Shown here one piece after another: positions 17,051 to 24,864 of a stretch of DNA of 64,000 bases. Under the pieces are notes generated by a model. It saw only the letters and a list, made by a program, of their open reading frames with translations. It searched no databases and was not told the DNA's origin. The first letter of the stretch is position 1. Each line of letters starts with the position of its first letter. The translations under genes and the position numbers were made by a program. This DNA comes from an uncultured Rhodospirillales bacterium (lineage in GTDB: Bacteria > Pseudomonadota > Alphaproteobacteria > CAAGCB01 > CAG-977), in contig CACYSU010000003.1 of assembly GCA_902777205.1 (NCBI GenBank), positions 62,001-126,000 on the forward strand, in the 5' to 3' direction.

Positions 17051-18592
17051 TTATTTGACCAGCAAAGACTTTCCGGTCATTTCGGCGGGCTGTTCAATGT
17101 GCAGCAACTGCAGCAGCGTCGGCGCCAAATCGGCCAGACGGCCGCCTTCGCGCAGTTTGAAACCGTTTTGATCGTTGAACAGAACGGCGGGGACTTTGAA
17201 CGTCGTGTGCGCGGTATAGGGCGCGCCCGTCTTTTCGTCCTTCATCAATTCGCAGTTGCCGTGGTCGGCCGTGACCAGCATCACGCCGCCCGCGTTTTTG
17301 ATCGCTTCCTCCAACCGGCCGAGGCATTTGTCAACGGCTTCGGCGGCTTTGATCGCGGCGGGCAGGATGCCCGTGTGGCCGACCATGTCGCCGTTGGCGA
17401 AGTTCACGATGATGACGTCGAATTTGCCCGCGTTGATCGAATCGACCAAAGCGTCGCAAACCTCGAACGCGCTCATTTCGGGCTTCAGGTCATAGGTCGC
17501 GACCTTGGGCGACGGGATCAAAATGCGTTCTTCGCCTTTGAACAGGCGTTCTTCGCCCCCGTTGAAAAAGAACGTGACGTGTGCGTATTTTTCGGTTTCC
17601 GCAATGCGCAGCTGGGTCAAACCGGCTTTGGACACAACTTCGCCAAAGATGTTTTCCAGCTTTTCCGGCGGGAAAACAGGCGTGACGAAACGGTCGTGAT
17701 CGACGGAATACTGCGTCATGCCGGCGACGGCCGCGAATTCGACCGTTTTGGCGCGTTTCATCTTGTCAAATTCCTTGTCGGCCAGCGCGTACATGATTTC
17801 GCGGGCGCGGTCGGAACGGAAGTTCGCGAACAAAATGCCGTCGCCGTCGTTCATGCCCTTGTAATCGCCGATGACGGTCGGCAGGACGAATTCGTCGTAA
17901 ACCTTTTTGGCATAGGACGCTTCGATCGCTTCTTCGGCGGTCGCGGCGGTCTCGCCCTTGCCGCACATCAGCGCGTTGAACGCCAGTTCGATGCGTTCCC
18001 AACGGTTGTCACGGTCCATGGCGTAATAACGCCCCGACACGGTCGCGATTTTCACGCCGGCCATGTCTTTCGTCTTGTCTTCAAATTCCTTGACATAGCC
18101 CAGCGCCGAATCGGGCGGCACGTCGCGCCCGTCCAGAAAAGCGTGGACGGCGACGGGGATTTTCGCGTCGCTGAGGATTTTCGCCAAAGCGATGATATGG
18201 TTCATGTGGGAATGGACGCCGCCGGGGCTCATCAACCCCATCAGGTGGCACGTTCCCTTGGACGCCGTCAGCTTTTCGATCAGATTGACGACGGCCGGAC
18301 GTTTCGCCAGCGAACCGTCGGCGCAAGCCTGATCGATTTTCGGCAGATCCTGCATCACGACTCGGCCGGCGCCGATGTTCATGTGGCCGACTTCGGAATT
18401 GCCCATCTGACCCGCGGGCAGACCGACATCCAAACCCGACGTGGCGATCAAAGTGTTCGGACAGGTCGCGACCAGATTGTGCCAGTTCGGGGTGTTCCCC
18501 AGTTCGATGGCGTTGTTGTCCTTGCTGTCGCGGTGTCCCCAGCCGTCCAGAATGCACAGCATGACGGGACGAGGTCTTTTGGTTTCTTCCAT
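17051..18592 (-). CDS. gpmI: 2,3-bisphosphoglycerate-independent phosphoglycerate mutase
   Basis: 513 residues from ATG 18592 (GGAG Shine-Dalgarno). The open frame extends upstream but the domain starts at PVMLCILDGWG. It interconverts 3- and 2-phosphoglycerate in glycolysis with two Mn ions. The catalytic Ser lies in MGNSEVGHMNIGAGR (about 65-79). FLDGRDVPPDS near 153 and the metal ligands in VTADHGNCE near 445 are present. Length is normal. It heads the operon that continues with the EnvC-like gene 21 nt downstream. Confidence 0.95.
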   Translation of the reverse strand: MEETKRPRPVMLCILDGWGHRDSKDNNAIELGNTPNWHNLVATCPNTLIATSGLDVGLPAGQMGNSEVGHMNIGAGRVVMQDLPKIDQACADGSLAKRPAVVNLIEKLTASKGTCHLMGLMSPGGVHSHMNHIIALAKILSDAKIPVAVHAFLDGRDVPPDSALGYVKEFEDKTKDMAGVKIATVSGRYYAMDRDNRWERIELAFNALMCGKGETAATAEEAIEASYAKKVYDEFVLPTVIGDYKGMNDGDGILFANFRSDRAREIMYALADKEFDKMKRAKTVEFAAVAGMTQYSVDHDRFVTPVFPPEKLENIFGEVVSKAGLTQLRIAETEKYAHVTFFFNGGEERLFKGEERILIPSPKVATYDLKPEMSAFEVCDALVDSINAGKFDVIIVNFANGDMVGHTGILPAAIKAAEAVDKCLGRLEEAIKNAGGVMLVTADHGNCELMKDEKTGAPYTAHTTFKVPAVLFNDQNGFKLREGGRLADLAPTLLQLLHIEQPAEMTGKSLLVK

Positions 18593-18720
18593 GGTTTCAA
18601 GCTCCGTTAAAAAACAAAAATCGAGGTTAATATAATACAAAACTTCGCGTTTGCCACTGTGAAAAATGGTCGAGTGCGATTTTGTTTGTGACCGGCGCGG
18701 ATTTTTGATAACCTGAATCC

Positions 18721-18880
18721 GAGCTTGCGAAAAAGGCAAGCTTCGGGCGTCAGAAACCTGAACAAAAATAAGCCGCTTTGTGTATGGCGGCTAAAAAGTC
18801 ATACACCGATTTCCGTTGATGGCGGATGTCGGTGTGATAAGGCTATATGCACGAAAGCATCGAGCCGTCTTTTTATTTTT
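18721..18880 (+). ncRNA. Candidate structured leader or small RNA ending in a terminator
   Basis: Four consecutive stem-loops are readable: GCTTGC/GCAAGC (18723-18741), AGCCGC/GCGGCT (18771-18792), ACACCGA/TCGGTGT with an inner TCCG/CGGA stem (18803-18835), and GGCT-ATGC/GCAT-AGCC (18841-18866). The last is followed by TCTTTTTATTTTT. No gene fits here. It lies 80-230 nt upstream of two TRL-like lipoprotein genes on the same strand. It could be a separate small RNA or an attenuating leader; I do not recognise a known family. Confidence 0.35.
18841..18880 (+). terminator. Terminator of the structured leader
   Basis: Hairpin GGCTATATGC...GCATCGAGCC followed by a T-rich run (TCTTTTTATTTTT). Confidence 0.55.
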
Positions 18881-18899
18881 GTGCGGTTTCTGAACATCC

Positions 18900-18928
18900 G
18901 CCACTTTCTATCCGAAAGTGGCTTTTTG
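18900..18928 (+). terminator. Second terminator, just before the lipoprotein gene
   Basis: GCCACTTTC / GAAAGTGGC (18900-18908, 18914-18922) followed by TTTTTG. Only ~28 nt separate it from the ATG at 18957, which is the geometry of an attenuator. Confidence 0.6.
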
Positions 18929-18956
18929 TTTGATTTTAACAAAGGATTGTTCAGAA

Positions 18957-19271
18957 ATGAAAAAATTATTCTTTTCAATGTTGGCTGTTTTAACATTGTC
19001 AGGGTGCGTGACGGCACCGTTCGTTCCGCCGACAGGGGCGGTCAGCTCCGTCCAAGCCCCGCTGGATTTGGAAACGACAAACAAACCGGTCGGCAAAAAA
19101 CACGGCAGTGCCAGCGTTTACACGATATTCGGCCTGATTTCCGTCGGGGACGCCAGCTATAAAGCGGCGGCGGAGGATGCGAACATCACGACGATCAAGG
19201 GTTCCGACTATTCGTATTTGAACGTGTTGGGATTTTTCCAAAAAACGACGGTGCACGTCTATGGCGACTAA
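18957..19271 (+). CDS. TRL-like small lipoprotein 1
   Basis: 104 residues from ATG 18957 (AAAGGA Shine-Dalgarno). A lipoprotein signal MKKLFFSMLAVLTLSGC ends in the lipobox LSGC. The mature part has the TRL-family pattern: APFVPPTGAVSS, QAPLDLETTNKPVGKKHGSAS, then IFGLISVGDASYKAAAEDANI and a final VYG-type strand. It overlaps the next gene by 11 nt and the two are paralogues. Probably an envelope lipoprotein; the function of the family is unknown. Confidence 0.75.
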   Translation: MKKLFFSMLAVLTLSGCVTAPFVPPTGAVSSVQAPLDLETTNKPVGKKHGSASVYTIFGLISVGDASYKAAAEDANITTIKGSDYSYLNVLGFFQKTTVHVYGD

Positions 19272-19605
19272 GCGGACATTCGCGCTGGGGCTGGTTTTAA
19301 CGTTGTGCGGATGCACAAGCGTGACGGCGGAATTCAAGCCGCCGACCGGTTTTCTGGTTTCCAGCTACAAGGCGCCGCTGACGATCAAGGCGGACAACAT
19401 CAAAATCGGACGGGTGCGGCAAAGAAAATACGTCACGTCCTTTCTGTGGATTCCGCTCGGCTTTCCGTCAATCGCGGTCACCGACGGATTTAACAGCAGA
19501 CCCGACGCCGCCGTCTATGCCGATTACGAATATTTTTCGGTCTTTGGCGGACTGTTCCAATCGGTCAGCGTCGTCACATACGATGAAAAGACAAACGATC
19601 AATAA
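19261..19605 (+). CDS. TRL-like small lipoprotein 2
   Basis: 114 residues, overlapping the previous gene by 11 nt. The lipobox is LCGC after a hydrophobic ALGLVLTL. The text parallels its neighbour: FKPPTGFLVSSYKAPLTIKADNIKIGR versus FVPPTGAVSSVQAPLDL, and a shared FSVFGG/LNVLGF strand near the end. So this is a tandem duplication. Followed by a terminator at 19606-19640, it is the last chromosomal gene before the attachment site. Confidence 0.75.
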   Translation: MATKRTFALGLVLTLCGCTSVTAEFKPPTGFLVSSYKAPLTIKADNIKIGRVRQRKYVTSFLWIPLGFPSIAVTDGFNSRPDAAVYADYEYFSVFGGLFQSVSVVTYDEKTNDQ

Positions 19606-19640
19606 GAAAACCCCCGTTGCGAAACGGGGATTTTCATTTT
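19606..19640 (+). terminator. Terminator after the lipoprotein pair
   Basis: CCCCGTT / AACGGGG (19612-19618, 19623-19629) with ATTTTCATTTT after it. Confidence 0.75.
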
Positions 19641-19715
19641 CCGCCGCCGATTCGCGGCGCCCGGCGACGAAATTTTGACGCCAATCGTCCGGCGCGCGTG
19701 AGTTTCGGGTAAACA

Positions 19716-19742
19716 GAAACCCGCAGAACTCTGCGGGTTTTA
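19716..19742 (-). terminator. Terminator of the original tRNA-Arg
   Basis: AAACCCGCAG / CTGCGGGTTT with a 4-nt loop, directly 3' of the tRNA-Arg fragment on the minus strand, as expected for the intact gene before integration. Confidence 0.7.
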
Positions 19743-19743
19743 G

Positions 19744-19793
19744 TGGCGCGCCCAGGAGAATTCGAATCCCAAGCCTTCTGATCCGTAGTCAGA
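19744..19793 (-). other. attL: 3' half of tRNA-Arg(ACG)
   Basis: On the minus strand the text runs from the anticodon arm TCTGA-CTACGGA-TCAGA (anticodon ACG) through the variable and T arms (loop TTCGAAT) to GGGCGCGCCA. The D arm and 5' acceptor strand are missing; instead the sequence changes to AT-rich repeats at 19794. This is a tRNA gene cut at the anticodon stem, the usual crossover point of tyrosine recombinases. With an integrase starting 207 nt away, it marks the left end of an integrated element. An intact tRNA-Arg is expected at the far end. Confidence 0.85.
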
Positions 19794-19805
19794 TAACTAT
19801 ACATA

Positions 19806-19915
19806 TTGCGTTTAATTGCGTTTTGTTGCGTTTGATTAAAAAAATGGCTTAAAACATAGTCTTTCAGAGGATTCAAGAATGTAATCCACATTGCGTTTTG
19901 TTGCGTTTAATTGCG
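19806..19915. repeat. TTGCGTT repeat clusters (probable integrase arm sites)
   Basis: TTGCGTTTTGTTGCGTTTGATT at 19816-19837, preceded by another TTGCGTTTAA at 19806, and TTGCGTTTTGTTGCGTTTAATTGCG at 19891-19915. The repeats lie between the attachment site and the integrase start, where arm-type binding sites and the int promoter are expected. Confidence 0.6.
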
Positions 19916-19999
19916 TATGATTTCGATTTTTTTGTTAGACACTTGTTAGACACTTTGCTATTCTTATTCCATCAAAACGTCAAAATGGAGATGTATAAG

Positions 20000-21172
20000 A
20001 TGGAATCTCGCGGCAAAGAAAACTTTACAGAAGTTTTTCTGAACAATCTGAAATGTGAAACCAAACGATATGAAATCGGCGATACGAAAGTTACCGCCCT
20101 ATTTATCCGTGTAAATAGGAAATCAAAGACTTTTTTCGCTCGAAAACGGATTGAAAAAAACATTCGGTATTTTGTTTTGGGTGATTATCCACAGATGACA
20201 TTGAAAGACGCTCGTAAAAAAGCGATAGATTTTATTTCGGATATCGAAGAAAACGAAGAAGAACTTAGGAAAAAAAACAAAGAGAACAATCTCCCCTCCG
20301 TCAAGACCTTCTTCTATGAAGTATATTTACCCAGACACGCTCAAAGAATGATGAGTGAAAAATCAAAGAACTATGTGGAAATGAGTTATCGCAAATATGT
20401 TGATAAATACATAGGTTTTAAGCGTTTGGATAATGTAACGCGCGAAGACATTGAGAGAATCCAATCGGAAGCCCTTGATATAAGTAAGCAGACATCAAAT
20501 CACGTTTTGGTTATGTTGAAGACCGTTTTTAATAAGGCGGTTGAATGGCGTTATTTAATGTTTAATCCGTGTTTGGGCGTTAAAAAATTCCCAACTCAAG
20601 CCCGAAGCCGCTTTTTGAGACCGGACGAACTTTCCCGTTTTTTTAAGGAATTGACTTCCGAACCGCGCACAAATATCAAAAATTTTGTTTTGATGTCCAT
20701 TTATACCGGTCAAAGAAAATCTAACATTCTTTCTATGAGTTGGAAAGACATAGATTTGACGAACAAACTCTGGCATATTCCCAAAACAAAGAACGGTTTA
20801 GCGTTGGACGTTCCGTTGATTGACGAAGCCGTGGAGTTGCTTCAACGGATCAAACCGAAAGCGGATTCCGAATGGGTGTTCCCCGCTGAAAGCAAATCCG
20901 GACATTACGAATCTCCCAAAGCCGCTTGGGAAACCTTGTTGAAGAAGTTGGATTTGACTAACCTCCGTATCCACGATCTTCGGCGGACAATGGGAAGTTA
21001 TGAAGCGATGGCGGACATCAATTTGCCGCTAATTTCGAGAACTTTGGGACATCAGAGTTTTCAATCAACACAAATCTATGCCCGAATGAACGTCGAAAGC
21101 GTAAGAAGCGCAATGACGAAAGCGGTTGATCTTATGAACAGCAGAGCAAGCAAAGCGGCAGAAACAGCATAA
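20000..21172 (+). CDS. int: Tyrosine recombinase / integrase
   Basis: 390 residues. The open frame is longer upstream, but GGAG stands 9 nt before ATG 20000. N-terminal half: an arm-binding domain (LGDYPQMTLKDARKKA near 65-80, typical of phage-integrase DUF4102-like ends) and a SAM-like core-binding domain (about 95-195). Catalytic residues: Arg in TGQRKSN (about 237), HDLRRT (about 325-330), LGH (about 349-351) and the nucleophile Tyr in STQIYARM. It integrates the element at tRNA-Arg, next to which it sits, reading into the element. Confidence 0.93.
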   Translation: MESRGKENFTEVFLNNLKCETKRYEIGDTKVTALFIRVNRKSKTFFARKRIEKNIRYFVLGDYPQMTLKDARKKAIDFISDIEENEEELRKKNKENNLPSVKTFFYEVYLPRHAQRMMSEKSKNYVEMSYRKYVDKYIGFKRLDNVTREDIERIQSEALDISKQTSNHVLVMLKTVFNKAVEWRYLMFNPCLGVKKFPTQARSRFLRPDELSRFFKELTSEPRTNIKNFVLMSIYTGQRKSNILSMSWKDIDLTNKLWHIPKTKNGLALDVPLIDEAVELLQRIKPKADSEWVFPAESKSGHYESPKAAWETLLKKLDLTNLRIHDLRRTMGSYEAMADINLPLISRTLGHQSFQSTQIYARMNVESVRSAMTKAVDLMNSRASKAAETA

Positions 21173-21193
21173 TTATCGAAAACAGAAGTGAAC

Positions 21194-21270
21194 GTCGCCC
21201 GTAGAGCGACTTTCTATTTGCCTGACATTATAGCCTTTACCGTTGATGCGTCTAAACGCATCAACGGTTT
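21194..21270 (+). terminator. Hairpins after the integrase
   Basis: GTCGC/GCGAC-TTT (21194-21213) and a perfect 10-bp stem CGTTGATGCG-TCTAAA-CGCATCAACG (21241-21266) followed by GTTTATCATTTTT. They lie between the integrase and the next gene and probably end the int transcript. Confidence 0.5.
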
Positions 21271-21296
21271 ATCATTTTTAACAAAAGAGGAATGCT

Positions 21297-21875
21297 ATGA
21301 CTGAAACGGCAGAGATTTTAACAAGTTTGAGAGAAGCCAAGAAAGTGTTATCGGAAGAATATGCCGAAACATTCTGTTTCTTAATTGAACAAATAGAAGC
21401 GGCTTTACTGAATATGGAAACCGCAGTCAAAATCAAAGACGAAACAAAAAAGGAATTGGCTGACGTTCGATTTTTTACCGAAATCATCAATCTTTTTTCA
21501 AAACTGAAAGAATATGAAAACAATCCATTACTCCGGAGAAAATTCAAGATTGACGCCTTAGACATTCTTGAAGCATACGAAATGGGTGTTCTGATATATT
21601 TGAATCTGACGAGCCAGGACACGACCACCGCAAGCGCGGGATCATTGGGCGGCAAGCGTCGTTCCGCAAATTTCATCGAGGTTAAAGAGTTCGTAACGGC
21701 AAAGTATCAGGAAATAGCCAAGTTGGAGCCTGATATTAAAAACGTAGTAGCAGCATCCCGAATAGAAAAGATGGTTTCAGGGAAATACACTCCTTTTCCT
21801 CTGACGGAAACGAATATCAGGAACCTTTTAGCCGGTTGGATTTCCAGTTTGAAAAAACACGGGAAAATCCCTTAA
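21297..21875 (+). CDS. Hypothetical element protein
   Basis: 192 residues, with GAGGA 7 nt before the ATG. Mainly helical and charged. The first half (about 5-75) looks like coiled coil. A glycine-rich stretch SAGSLGGKRRSANF sits near 112-126. The C-terminal part, with EIAKLEPDIKN...RIEKMVSG...TETNIRNLLAGWIS, resembles a small helical DNA-binding or adaptor domain. No family recognised. It stands between two hairpins, so it is probably its own transcript. Confidence 0.6.
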   Translation: MTETAEILTSLREAKKVLSEEYAETFCFLIEQIEAALLNMETAVKIKDETKKELADVRFFTEIINLFSKLKEYENNPLLRRKFKIDALDILEAYEMGVLIYLNLTSQDTTTASAGSLGGKRRSANFIEVKEFVTAKYQEIAKLEPDIKNVVAASRIEKMVSGKYTPFPLTETNIRNLLAGWISSLKKHGKIP

Positions 21876-21879
21876 AAAA

Positions 21880-21914
21880 CTTCAAGGGCTACAAAATTTT
21901 TGTAGCCCTTGAAG
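21880..21914. repeat. 17-bp perfect inverted repeat
   Basis: CTTCAAGGGCTACAAAA and its exact complement TTTTGTAGCCCTTGAAG are separated by one base. AAAAAA precedes it, so it reads as a terminator on the minus strand, where no gene is present. On the plus strand no T run follows. It could terminate an unseen antisense RNA or be an operator. Confidence 0.55.
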
Positions 21915-21980
21915 AAGATGAAAATTGAGAAATCATAATTTACCTTTCCTTTGTTCACTTACAAAGGAAAGGATTTTTCT

Positions 21981-22184
21981 ATGGAAATCTTAAATGACTA
22001 CATCACATCGAAAGAAGCGGCAAAAATGCTTCGCGTAACGCAAGCGACGATGTGCCGTTGGCGGGCTGAAAATCGCTATAACCTCCCATACATCAAATTC
22101 TCGAACAGGGTTTTATATAAACTGTGCGACATTCAAGAGTTTATGAAGAAACATCAATGGGAGGACGAAGACAATGCGGTATGA
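21981..22184 (+). CDS. Excisionase-like helix-turn-helix protein
   Basis: 67 residues from ATG 21981 (AAAGGA Shine-Dalgarno). DYITSKEAAKMLRVTQATMCRWRAENRYNLPYIKF is the MerR-like winged helix of HTH_17/AlpA excisionases, split over residues 6-40, and NRVLYKLCDIQEFM is the usual recognition wing. Such proteins direct excision or activate int. It overlaps the primase gene by 11 nt. Confidence 0.75.
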   Translation: MEILNDYITSKEAAKMLRVTQATMCRWRAENRYNLPYIKFSNRVLYKLCDIQEFMKKHQWEDEDNAV

Positions 22185-23049
22185 TCCCGTTTTAGAGAAC
22201 GCCTTGCGCGAATACCGTATTCCTTACCCGCAGAACCGCGCTTCTTCAAACGGTTTCATTCGTTGGGGAAAGAATCAAAGATATTGGGCGATTCCTGTTG
22301 ATGACGGTTATTTTTTCGGAGATTTCGTGAGCGATCTTTCCACCGCCGTCTTTCCCGGAAAGGAAGTCGATGATTTCGATAGAACACGATATTCCAAAAG
22401 AGTTCAGGAGTTGATTGAACAAATGGAAGCGGAAAGAGCCTTTTTTTATAAAGCGAGTCAACAAAGAGCGCAGAATATATGGGAAAGCACCCCTTATTTA
22501 ACTTATTCACACGAGTATTTGAAGAAGAAGAAGGCTCTGAATTACGGATTAAAGGTTGCCGGAGAAGGCTTTTTAATCATTCCTCTTTCGGACATTAGCG
22601 GCGAGCTTTGGACGCTCCAATTCATTGACAACCACGGAAAAAAACGCTTTCTGCGAAACGGGAAGAAATCCGGGAACTTCTTTATGTTCAAGCAATCAAT
22701 GAAACATATCTTCATTTGTGAGGGATACGCAACGGGAAGCAGTATCTTTCTGGCGATGCAAGAAAGCGTCGTTTGTTGCTTCGATGCGGGCAATCTCGCG
22801 TATGTCGCTCCGCTATTGGCTCAAAAATATCCTGATTCCGAACTGATCTTCTGCGCGGATAATGACAGATTTAACGAAATCAACACCGGAATAGAAAAGG
22901 CAAAGAAAGTAGCACGACAGCTCAAAGCAAAAGTCATTTTTCCCGTTTTTGATGAAAACGACACACAATCGACCGATTTCAATGATCTTCATTGTTGGTA
23001 TGGCTTGGATTTTGTCCGTCAACAGATCAGCTCCTCATTGGGACTGTAA
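22174..23049 (+). CDS. TOPRIM-domain primase-like protein
   Basis: 291 residues. The C-terminal half is a TOPRIM domain: IFICEGYATGSS at about 179-190 holds the catalytic Glu, LIFCADNDR near 227 the DxD metal site, and STDFNDLH near 268 closes the fold. The N-terminal half has the FIRWGKNQRYW start seen in plasmid and prophage primase-helicase proteins (YfjI/DUF5906-like). It probably primes element replication with the DUF3987 protein encoded next. Confidence 0.8.
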   Translation: MRYDPVLENALREYRIPYPQNRASSNGFIRWGKNQRYWAIPVDDGYFFGDFVSDLSTAVFPGKEVDDFDRTRYSKRVQELIEQMEAERAFFYKASQQRAQNIWESTPYLTYSHEYLKKKKALNYGLKVAGEGFLIIPLSDISGELWTLQFIDNHGKKRFLRNGKKSGNFFMFKQSMKHIFICEGYATGSSIFLAMQESVVCCFDAGNLAYVAPLLAQKYPDSELIFCADNDRFNEINTGIEKAKKVARQLKAKVIFPVFDENDTQSTDFNDLHCWYGLDFVRQQISSSLGL

Positions 23050-23071
23050 ACAACTCTTGGTGGGTGGAAAA

Positions 23072-24616
23072 ATGGGAAAAATGGGAAATATTGCAAAAAA
23101 ATCAAGAGAACGCAAAGAGTTTGAGGGGTGCAGTAGTCGGGAATCATCGGGAAAAAATGGAAATATAGTGGATTTTTCTCAAGAATGGGACGATCCGGTC
23201 TTTTTCGACGACTTTATGTTGGAAGATATTCCAGACGATGTTTTACCCAGTCCGTTCAGAGAGTTTGCTTCGGCTCTTTCCGAACGGTTGGAAACGCCGC
23301 AAAGCGCGACGATCCTCTGTATTTTAAGCGTGTTGGCTACGGCGTTGCAGAACAAGTTTGTCGTTCAGATTGAGAACGACTACGCAGAACCGCTAAATCT
23401 TTATATGATGGTCGCGATGCCGCCCGCAAACAGAAAATCCGCCATTTTGAAAAGCTGTATAAAACCGATTGTCGCTTACGAGATAAAGCAAAGGGAGGTT
23501 TTAGAACCTCAATATAAAAAGGATTTATCAATCTTCCTCTCCCAAAGGAAATTGATCGAAAATGAACGGAAGAAACTTTCCGCCGACAATCAGGAAGCGA
23601 TAGAGGCTATCGCGGAAAAGGAAGTTCTTTTGTTTGAACCTCCGGCATTGCCAAAATTGTTTTTGACCGATGCGACAACGGAAAGTTTGGCGAGCGCGTT
23701 ATGCGAACAAGGAGGGAAGATTTCTATTATTACTGACGAGGGCGGCATTTTAGACACCTGTTCCGGCCTTTACACGGGAGGCTTGTCGAACATCGACGTT
23801 TTGCTGAAAGGTTGGGACGGCGGAAATCTGTGTATTAAACGCCGGGATCACGAAGTCTATCTCTCTCCGTTAATTACGATATTTATGATTGTTCAGCCGG
23901 TCATTTTTGAAAATATGGCTAAAAACAGGAACTTTATCGGAAAAGGCTTTTACGAAAGATTCCTGTTTTGCGAGCCCTCCTCCAAAATCGGATATAGAAC
24001 GCACCAAGGCCAAGCCATTCCATTAAAACTAACTAAATCCTACGAAGAAGCCGTTACGGAACTTCTAAAAATACCGACTCCGCGTTCTCCCGCCAAAATC
24101 AGATTGTCAAAAGTCGCCAGTTCTCTTTGGGCGGAGTTTCAAAACAAAGTCGAAAAGGATTTAAGGAAAGGCGGGAAAATGGAGATATGCCAAGGTTGGG
24201 GAGGAAAACTTTGCGGACAATGTTTGCGCCTTGCCGGTTTACTGCATATTGCACGATATAAGGGCAATTCGACTCCGATCAACGGAGATACGATGCGCGA
24301 CGCGATAAAAGTTTCTTCCTGCCTTATTAGCCACGCAACAAAAATCTTTGATAACTTCATTCTTTCATCGGATTTGCGAATTAAAGAGGCTTCTGTTATT
24401 TGGGCAACCATACAAAGTTTTCAAAAGCCGGTAGTTTCGCAACGGGAGATCGTTTATGCGTTCCGGCATAAACTTTGTGCGGATCAGATCAAGGAGCGGC
24501 TGGAAATTCTGATCGAAAGAAACCTTATCAGCGAACCGATAAAGGTTCCCGGATCAAAAGTCGTGAACTATCTTGTCAACCCGAAAGCGCAGAGAAAAAA
24601 CGATGATAACGCCTGA
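23072..24616 (+). CDS. DUF3987 replication protein
   Basis: 514 residues from ATG 23072. ATG 23081 is also possible; the frame is open further up but overlaps the primase. The DUF3987 hallmarks are present: ILCILSVLATALQNKF near 96, MVAMPPANRKSAILK near 127 in the place of a P-loop, TDATTESLASALCEQGG near 220, ITDEGGIL and LLKGWDGG near 240-270, and FYERFLFCEPS near 310. The family is the helicase/ATPase-like partner of TOPRIM primases in integrative elements. Its exact activity is unproven. Confidence 0.82.
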   Translation: MGKMGNIAKKSRERKEFEGCSSRESSGKNGNIVDFSQEWDDPVFFDDFMLEDIPDDVLPSPFREFASALSERLETPQSATILCILSVLATALQNKFVVQIENDYAEPLNLYMMVAMPPANRKSAILKSCIKPIVAYEIKQREVLEPQYKKDLSIFLSQRKLIENERKKLSADNQEAIEAIAEKEVLLFEPPALPKLFLTDATTESLASALCEQGGKISIITDEGGILDTCSGLYTGGLSNIDVLLKGWDGGNLCIKRRDHEVYLSPLITIFMIVQPVIFENMAKNRNFIGKGFYERFLFCEPSSKIGYRTHQGQAIPLKLTKSYEEAVTELLKIPTPRSPAKIRLSKVASSLWAEFQNKVEKDLRKGGKMEICQGWGGKLCGQCLRLAGLLHIARYKGNSTPINGDTMRDAIKVSSCLISHATKIFDNFILSSDLRIKEASVIWATIQSFQKPVVSQREIVYAFRHKLCADQIKERLEILIERNLISEPIKVPGSKVVNYLVNPKAQRKNDDNA

Positions 24617-24761
24617 ATTAAAAAAGAAACGAGAAGTTCGTCTGAAAACTTTGATGGAGAAGTTTCAAAAAAAGATAAAAGAGATGAAGAAAATGATAAA
24701 CAGGACTGAAAAAAAACAGAATGATGGAATACACCCCTTATCGAACGTATTGAACCGTTAA
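24603..24761 (+). CDS. Small Lys-rich protein, hypothetical
   Basis: 52 residues, starting inside the end of the previous gene (14-nt overlap). Very rich in Lys and Glu with heptad-like spacing (KTLMEKFQKKIKEMKKMINR), so a helical or coiled-coil peptide. No family recognised; whether it is translated is uncertain. Confidence 0.4.
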   Translation: MITPELKKKREVRLKTLMEKFQKKIKEMKKMINRTEKKQNDGIHPLSNVLNR

Positions 24762-24864
24762 GAACGCATACAAACATAGCAAACGTATGCGAACGTAAAC
24801 AATCGAAGGATATCATTTCCGAAACATCCGAAGAAGTTGCACCGGTTTTGAAAAGGAAGTATAA

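Noticed and set aside
18725..19162. 145-codon frame across the structured leader
   Set aside because: No ribosome site or recognisable domain; it crosses two terminators and overlaps the lipoprotein gene out of frame.
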